46,497 nucleotides of DNA from Deltaproteobacteria bacterium (GTDB lineage: Bacteria; Desulfobacterota; GWC2-55-46; DRQE01): contig WGEY01000057.1 in NCBI GenBank assembly GCA_015492495.1, positions 1-46,497 on the forward strand. Reading direction: 5' to 3'. The notes under the pieces are model-generated. The model made no database searches and was not told the origin of the DNA. It saw only the letters and a list, made by a program, of their open reading frames with translations. The translations under genes were made by a program, and so were the position numbers. Positions 42,281-46,497 of the stretch are shown in pieces; positions within the stretch are counted from its first letter, which is position 1; each line of letters starts with the position of its first letter.

Positions 42281-43369
42281 ATGGGATTCAACTGCGGCAT
42301 AGTCGGGCTTCCCAATGTGGGGAAGTCGACGATATTCAATGCGATGACCGCTGCCGGGGCGGAGGCGTCCAACTATCCCTTCTGCACCATCGAGCCCAAT
42401 GTCGGTATCGTCCCTTTGAGGGATCAGAGGCTCTACACCCTTGCCGGGATCGTAGGGCCTGAGAAGGTCACACCGGCGACCGTTGAGTTCGTGGACATAG
42501 CCGGGCTTGTACGCGGCGCAAGCACCGGGGAGGGGCTCGGCAACCAGTTCCTCGGCCACATACGTGCGGTGGACATGATCGCACACATCGTCAGGTGCTT
42601 CGAGGACCCGCAGGTTACGCACGTCGACGGCCGGGTGGACCCACAGAGTGATATAGAGACCATCAACACCGAGCTGATGCTCGCCGACCTTGAGTGTGTC
42701 GAGAGGAGGATCGAAAAGGTCGGAAAACTTGCCAAGTCAGGGGACAAGGAGATGAAGGCCGCACTCGGCGCACTCGCGACCTTGAAGGCGTGTCTCGAGG
42801 AGGGCAGACCCGCAAGGACACTTCCCGGGGATGTGCTTGAGCGGGTACGGGAGCTGAACCTTCTTACGGCAAAGCCGGTAATATACGTTGCAAACGTCGG
42901 AGAAGACGACATATCCGGTCAGGGTGCCGCTTCACGGACCGTAAAGGAGATCGCCGACAGGGAAGGTGCAGGCTTTGTCGTGGTATGCGGAAGGATAGAG
43001 GCCGAGATAGCCGAACTACCCGGCGATGAGAGGGAGGAGTTCCTGAAGGGGCTCGGGCTCACGGAGTCCGGTCTGGACAGGCTCGCAAGACACGCCTACG
43101 AGCTTCTGGGCTTCATCACCTTCTTTACCGCTGGAAAGAAGGAGGTGCGCGCATGGACCGTGAAGAAGGGGGCCACCGCTCCACAGGCCGGAGGGGTCAT
43201 CCACAGTGACTTCGAGAGGGGGTTTATAAGGGCCGAGGTCATAGCCTATGAGGACTTCGTAAGGCTCGGGGGCGAGGCGGCCTGCAAGGAGAAGGGCCTT
43301 GTAAGGATAGAGGGCAAGGACTATGTAGTAGGAGACGGGGACATAATACACTTCAGGTTCGCCGTCTGA
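42281..43369 (+). CDS. ychF: Ribosome-associated OBG-family ATPase YchF
   Basis: A 362-aa TRAFAC-class P-loop NTPase. G1 is GLPNVGKST near residue 8, the G3 stretch FVDIAGLVRGASTGEGLGNQ is at about 68-87, and VANVGE replaces the GTP-specific NKxD, as in ATP-using YchF. The C-terminal TGS-like domain includes FFTAGKKEVRAWTVKKGATA, FIRAEVIAYED and the final KDYVVGDGDIIHFRF. It probably binds the ribosome in stress and translation quality control. Confidence 0.96.
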   Translation: MGFNCGIVGLPNVGKSTIFNAMTAAGAEASNYPFCTIEPNVGIVPLRDQRLYTLAGIVGPEKVTPATVEFVDIAGLVRGASTGEGLGNQFLGHIRAVDMIAHIVRCFEDPQVTHVDGRVDPQSDIETINTELMLADLECVERRIEKVGKLAKSGDKEMKAALGALATLKACLEEGRPARTLPGDVLERVRELNLLTAKPVIYVANVGEDDISGQGAASRTVKEIADREGAGFVVVCGRIEAEIAELPGDEREEFLKGLGLTESGLDRLARHAYELLGFITFFTAGKKEVRAWTVKKGATAPQAGGVIHSDFERGFIRAEVIAYEDFVRLGGEAACKEKGLVRIEGKDYVVGDGDIIHFRFAV

Positions 43370-43436
43370 GCCGGTGTGCATGAACATCCAGGGTGGGTTT
43401 TAGCAGCTTGGCCCAGGATCCAAAACAAAATCCCGC

Positions 43437-43465
43437 TTGATTTCATCGGCTCTCTGTAGTATAAG
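43437..43465 (+). promoter_or_regulatory. Sigma-70 promoter of the rpsF-rpsR-rplI operon
   Basis: -35 TTGATT (43437-43442) and -10 TATAAG (43460-43465) are spaced by 17 bp. The leader of about 120 nt could carry autoregulatory structure for S6/S18, as known in other bacteria, but I did not identify it. Confidence 0.65.
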
Positions 43466-43591
43466 ATACTCTTGGACCTCATTCCAACCCTCCAAAAAAC
43501 ACAGACAACGGTTGATCCATAAATCCTTGCCCCGGGAAGACAGGGGCGAACCCGCAGGACGCGGTCCGCGGGGAACCGAAAGGAGAACAAG

Positions 43592-43969
43592 ATGGACAGA
43601 CACTACGAGACCGCCTGTATAATCAACCCCGATATAGGGGAAGAGGCCATAAAGGCCACCGTTCAAAAGATCATCTCATTGGTCGAAAAACACAACGGAA
43701 AAGACGTAGAGGTCGACGAGTGGGGCAGGCGCAGGCTGGCCTATCCCATTCAGAAGAAAAAAGAGGGCTATTACGTCATCTTCACCTATACCTCCCCCGG
43801 TGAGGCGAGCAAGGAACTGGAGCGCATGTTGAAGTTCAACGAGGATATCATGCGTTTCCAGACGGTAAAGCTTACGAAGAGGGTTGCTAAGGAGGCCGTG
43901 GCGGAGGAGGCCTCTGCAGAGGCCGGTGCCGAGTCCTCTGAGGACAAGGAAGGAGGAGAGAATGAGTAA
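43592..43969 (+). CDS. rpsF: 30S ribosomal protein S6
   Basis: A 125-aa protein. [40 protein letters not shown] and [16 protein letters not shown] are standard S6 text; S6 pairs with S18 on the 30S platform. The C-terminus adds an acidic Ala/Glu tail of about 25 residues. AAAGGAGA lies 6 nt before the ATG. It overlaps rpsR by 8 bp. Confidence 0.97.
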   Translation: MDRHYETACIINPDIGEEAIKATVQKIISLVEKHNGKDVEVDEWGRRRLAYPIQKKKEGYYVIFTYTSPGEASKELERMLKFNEDIMRFQTVKLTKRVAKEAVAEEASAEAGAESSEDKEGGENE

Positions 43970-44270
43970 CGGAGCCGAAAGGGGAAGGTCCGGAGGAAAG
44001 GGAGCGTCTTCGCGCACCAATCCCCGCTTTCAGGGCCCCAGAAGGATGTACCATAGAAGGAGGGTGTGCCGCTTTTGCGCTGAACCCAAACTCACCATAG
44101 ACTATAAGGATGCAAAGGCGCTGAGGCCGTTTTTGACCGAGCGCGGCAAGATTGTACCGCGCAGGCTCAGCGGTACCTGCGCAAAGCACCAGAGGGAGCT
44201 GGCGAACGCCATAAAGCGCGCCAGGGTCCTTGCCATAATCCCGTTTACAACGGTGTCCATGGAGGGTTGA
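43962..44270 (+). CDS. rpsR: 30S ribosomal protein S18
   Basis: A 102-aa protein with a Gly/Ser/Arg-rich N-terminal extension, then [40 protein letters not shown] and [13 protein letters not shown]. The CRFC and TCAKH cysteines suggest a zinc-binding (C+) form. ATG 43962 lies behind GGAGGAG within the rpsF end; an upstream ATG at 43884 would add unrelated residues. Confidence 0.96.
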   Translation: MSNGAERGRSGGKGASSRTNPRFQGPRRMYHRRRVCRFCAEPKLTIDYKDAKALRPFLTERGKIVPRRLSGTCAKHQRELANAIKRARVLAIIPFTTVSMEG

Positions 44271-44345
44271 ACCCCCTGCGATGTCGGTCCGTTCTTCTTT
44301 TGGAGGACCGCGCCGGCCAGTAAAGTCTATCAAGGAGCTTTTGCA

Positions 44346-44789
44346 ATGAAGGTGATTCTTAAAAGCAACGTGGAAAACCTTGGAGGTATCGGCGACACCG
44401 TCAAGGTGGCTTCGGGATATGCGAGGAACTACCTCATACCGAAGGGATTGGCGGTGGAGGCCACCAAGGGGAATATACGCCAGTTCGAGAGCGAGAAAGA
44501 GACATGGATGAAGAAGGCCGCGAGGCTTAAGGAGGACGCCGGAAAGCTCGCCGAGGAGCTTTCCGCCCTTACCCTGAGCTTTTCCAGAAGGGCCGGAGAG
44601 GACGGTAAGCTCTTCGGTTCGGTCACATCCATGGATATAGCGGCTGCATTGAAGGAGAAGGGCTATGAGGTCGACAGGAAGGACCTTCTTCTGGATGAGC
44701 CCATCAAAACACTCGGTGAGTTCACCGTGGGAGTCAAGCTCCATCCCGAGGTAAGGGCGGAGCTCAAGATACTGGTGGAAAAGGAATAG
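44346..44789 (+). CDS. rplI: 50S ribosomal protein L9
   Basis: A 147-aa two-domain protein. The N-terminal VENLGGIGDTVKVASGYARN and YLIPKGLAVEAT bind 23S rRNA; a long connecting helix and the C-terminal domain (GKLFGSVTSMDIAAALKEKG, VKLHPEVRAELKILVEKE) follow. AAGGAG lies about 8 nt before the ATG. The 75-bp gap after rpsR holds a GGTCC/GGACC stem-loop. Confidence 0.97.
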   Translation: MKVILKSNVENLGGIGDTVKVASGYARNYLIPKGLAVEATKGNIRQFESEKETWMKKAARLKEDAGKLAEELSALTLSFSRRAGEDGKLFGSVTSMDIAAALKEKGYEVDRKDLLLDEPIKTLGEFTVGVKLHPEVRAELKILVEKE

Positions 44790-44833
44790 GACAGTTCCGG
44801 ACCGCCGCAACCAACCAACCCCCCTTTTCTCCG

Positions 44834-46231
44834 ATGGCTTTAAAGGTTCGAAAGATGGATGCCGTCCACCACCGCGTGCCCCCGCACAACCTCGAGGCCG
44901 AGCAGGCGGTGCTTGGCGGCATTCTGCTCGACAAGGAGGCCATCAGCCGGGTCCTCGAGATCATCTCCTCGGACGGAAGCGACTTCTACAGCAACGTTCA
45001 TGCCGAACTCTTCCGCGGGATGGTGTCGCTCTTCGAGAAGAATATCCCGGTGGACATAGTTACACTGACCGATCTCTTCAAGGACTCCGACCTGCTCGAT
45101 CCGGTTGGGGGGCTTCCGTACATCGTCTCCATAGCCGACGCCACCCCCACGGCCGCAAACATAGCCTACTATGCGAGGATCGTAAAGGAGAAGTCGCTTT
45201 TAAGGAAGCTTATCAACGCGGCTACCGAGATCGTAACGCGGGGCTACGAGACTGGAGAGACCGTAGACGACTTCATCGATGACGCCGAGCGCATAATATT
45301 GCAGGTTGCACAGGACAGGGCCAGAAAGTCGTATTACGCGCTGAAGGACATAATAAAGGATACCTTCGAGACCGTTGAAAGGCTCTACGAGAAAAAGAGC
45401 CACATCACCGGTGTTCCGACCGGGTACAAGGACCTCGACGGGCTCACCGCCGGGTTTCAGCCGTCGGATCTCATAATAATCGCCGGCCGCCCCAGCATGG
45501 GAAAGACCGCCTTGGCCCTCAACATCGCCGAGAACGCGGCCATAGACGCCGATGCGCCCGTGGCGATATTCTCTCTCGAGATGAGCAAGGAGCAGCTCAC
45601 CCAGAGGATGCTCGCCTCGAGGGCGCGGGTGGACCTTCACAGGCTCCGTAACGGCCGCCTTACCAAGGAAGACTGGTCAAGCCTTACCATAGCCGTGGGT
45701 ACCCTTTATGAAGCCCCCATCTACATAGACGACACGCCCGCCCAGACCTCGTTGGAGCTGAGGGCAAAGGCCAGGAGGTGGAAGAACGAGTTAGGGCTCA
45801 AGCTCATCATCGTCGACTACCTGCAGCTCATGCGCGGCAAGGCGCGTGCCGACAGCCGTGAACAGGAGATATCCGAGATATCCCGCTCGCTTAAGGCCCT
45901 GGCAAAGGAGCTCGACATACCTGTCGTGGCGCTCTCGCAGTTGTCGAGGAGGACCGAGCAGAGGGAGGGTAACAGACCCCAGTTGGCTGACCTGCGCGAG
46001 TCCGGCGCGATAGAGCAGGACGCCGATGTCGTGATGTTCGTCTACAGGGAGTCCGTCTACAAACCATGTGACTGCCCCAAGGACCTGTGCACCTGCGGGA
46101 GCAGGCGCGGCGCCGAGATACTGGTCAGAAAACAGCGTAACGGCCCCACCGGTGACATAAAGCTCACCTTCCTGCACGAGTACGCAAGGTTCGAGGATCA
46201 GACACAGATCGAGTACGACGACATCCCCTGA
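44834..46231 (+). CDS. dnaB: Replicative DNA helicase DnaB, with a cysteine-rich insertion
   Basis: A 465-aa hexameric 5'-3' helicase of the replication fork. The N-terminal domain begins PPHNLEAEQAVLGGILLD, Walker A GRPSMGKT is at 218-225, Walker B LIIVDYLQLM at 324-333, LSQLSRRTEQREGNRPQLAD at 368-387, and the arginine-finger region KQRNGPTG at 433-440. Between VMFVYRE and that finger lies PCDCPKDLCTCGSRRG (C412, C414, C419, C421), a possible metal-binding loop absent in the E. coli protein. An alternative ATG at 44855 has an AAAGG ahead of it and may be the true start. Confidence 0.96.
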   Translation: MALKVRKMDAVHHRVPPHNLEAEQAVLGGILLDKEAISRVLEIISSDGSDFYSNVHAELFRGMVSLFEKNIPVDIVTLTDLFKDSDLLDPVGGLPYIVSIADATPTAANIAYYARIVKEKSLLRKLINAATEIVTRGYETGETVDDFIDDAERIILQVAQDRARKSYYALKDIIKDTFETVERLYEKKSHITGVPTGYKDLDGLTAGFQPSDLIIIAGRPSMGKTALALNIAENAAIDADAPVAIFSLEMSKEQLTQRMLASRARVDLHRLRNGRLTKEDWSSLTIAVGTLYEAPIYIDDTPAQTSLELRAKARRWKNELGLKLIIVDYLQLMRGKARADSREQEISEISRSLKALAKELDIPVVALSQLSRRTEQREGNRPQLADLRESGAIEQDADVVMFVYRESVYKPCDCPKDLCTCGSRRGAEILVRKQRNGPTGDIKLTFLHEYARFEDQTQIEYDDIP

Positions 46232-46316
46232 CGGCGGGCGTTCGAGGTCCATGCGGCCCCCTGTATGCACCGCTTTCCTTGCTTGACCGGCTTCTTCCAG
46301 AGTCATAACGGGTAAA

Positions 46317-46497
46317 TTGAAGAGATACGCAGACGTAGTGGTAGGGCTCCCCGTTGAAGGGGTCTTCACCTATGAGGTGCCGCCTCACCTCGAAGGCGAC
46401 GTGGCGGTGGGAAAGAGGGTCCTCGTACCCTTTTCACGGCGCACGGTGACCGGCTATGTCGTTGCGCTGAAGAATGAATCCCATGTCGAGAGGGTGA
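46317..46497 (+). CDS. priA: Primosomal protein N' (PriA), 5' end only
   Basis: Partial gene running off the right edge, 60 codons seen. From TTG 46317 the text KRYADVVVGLPVEGVFTYEV, GKRVLVPFSRRTVTGYVVAL matches the N-terminal 3'-DNA-end-binding domain of PriA, the replication-restart helicase. No ATG precedes it in frame within the gap, and no clear Shine-Dalgarno is seen. Its place just downstream of dnaB fits a replication role. Confidence 0.85.
   Translation, partial: MKRYADVVVGLPVEGVFTYEVPPHLEGDVAVGKRVLVPFSRRTVTGYVVALKNESHVERV

Overview
The window reads as bacterial chromosome, GC-rich but with a marked liking for AGG (Arg) and ATA (Ile) codons. The synteny (ispE, tRNA-Gln, prs, rplY, pth, then ychF, rpsF, rpsR, rplI, dnaB, priA), an NtrC/sigma-54 two-component pair, a PilB-type ATPase and a 13-gene nuo operon with extra antiporter-like genes suggest a Gram-negative deltaproteobacterium-like (Desulfobacterota or neighbouring phylum) organism. 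This is inference from gene order and protein style, not a database match.

1-13.6 kb, almost all on the minus strand. A degenerate 96-bp tandem repeat (140-440) lies behind pilB (514-2424), whose product carries a C-terminal double zinc ribbon. A REP/MITE-like element and a frameshifted, secreted YHS-like pseudogene follow. Next is a tightly overlapping five-gene operon, read from 8483 down to 3471: T_hemolysin-family (GNAT-like) protein, acyl-CoA ligase, secreted TPR protein, radical-SAM protein and SDR oxidoreductase. It is headed by a textbook sigma-54 promoter (8543-8558). The gene just upstream encodes an NtrC-family activator, cotranscribed with its sensor kinase, a PstS-like periplasmic protein and an outer-membrane porin from a good sigma-70 promoter. 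Together these look like one envelope-sensing regulon that controls synthesis or modification of an acyl-derived small molecule or lipid. That is the best candidate here for an undescribed system.

13.6-19.1 kb, plus strand. A decayed mutM pseudogene is followed by a strong promoter with a roughly 220-nt structured leader, a CRP/FNR-type regulator overlapping an NSS-family sodium symporter, a 32-aa single-TM protein too short for usual gene calling, a 33-aa lysine-rich basic peptide with a strong terminator, a nitrilase-superfamily hydrolase and an amidohydrolase.

19.1-36.1 kb. A promoter and a roughly 150-nt rod-like structured leader precede nuoABCDEFG, a stand-alone cyclic-nucleotide-binding-domain gene, then nuoHIJKMN. 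There is no canonical nuoL. In its place are an MrpD-like antiporter subunit, an 83-aa two-TM protein and a second MrpD-like subunit whose C-terminal tail resembles the NuoL lateral-helix tail. This predicts a complex I variant with four antiporter-like subunits.

36.2-46.5 kb. Housekeeping genes: ispE, tRNA-Gln(UUG), prs, rplY/ctc, pth, a membrane pyrophosphatase with the K+-dependent signature, ychF, rpsF-rpsR-rplI, dnaB with a CxC...CxC insertion, and the start of priA, cut by the window edge.
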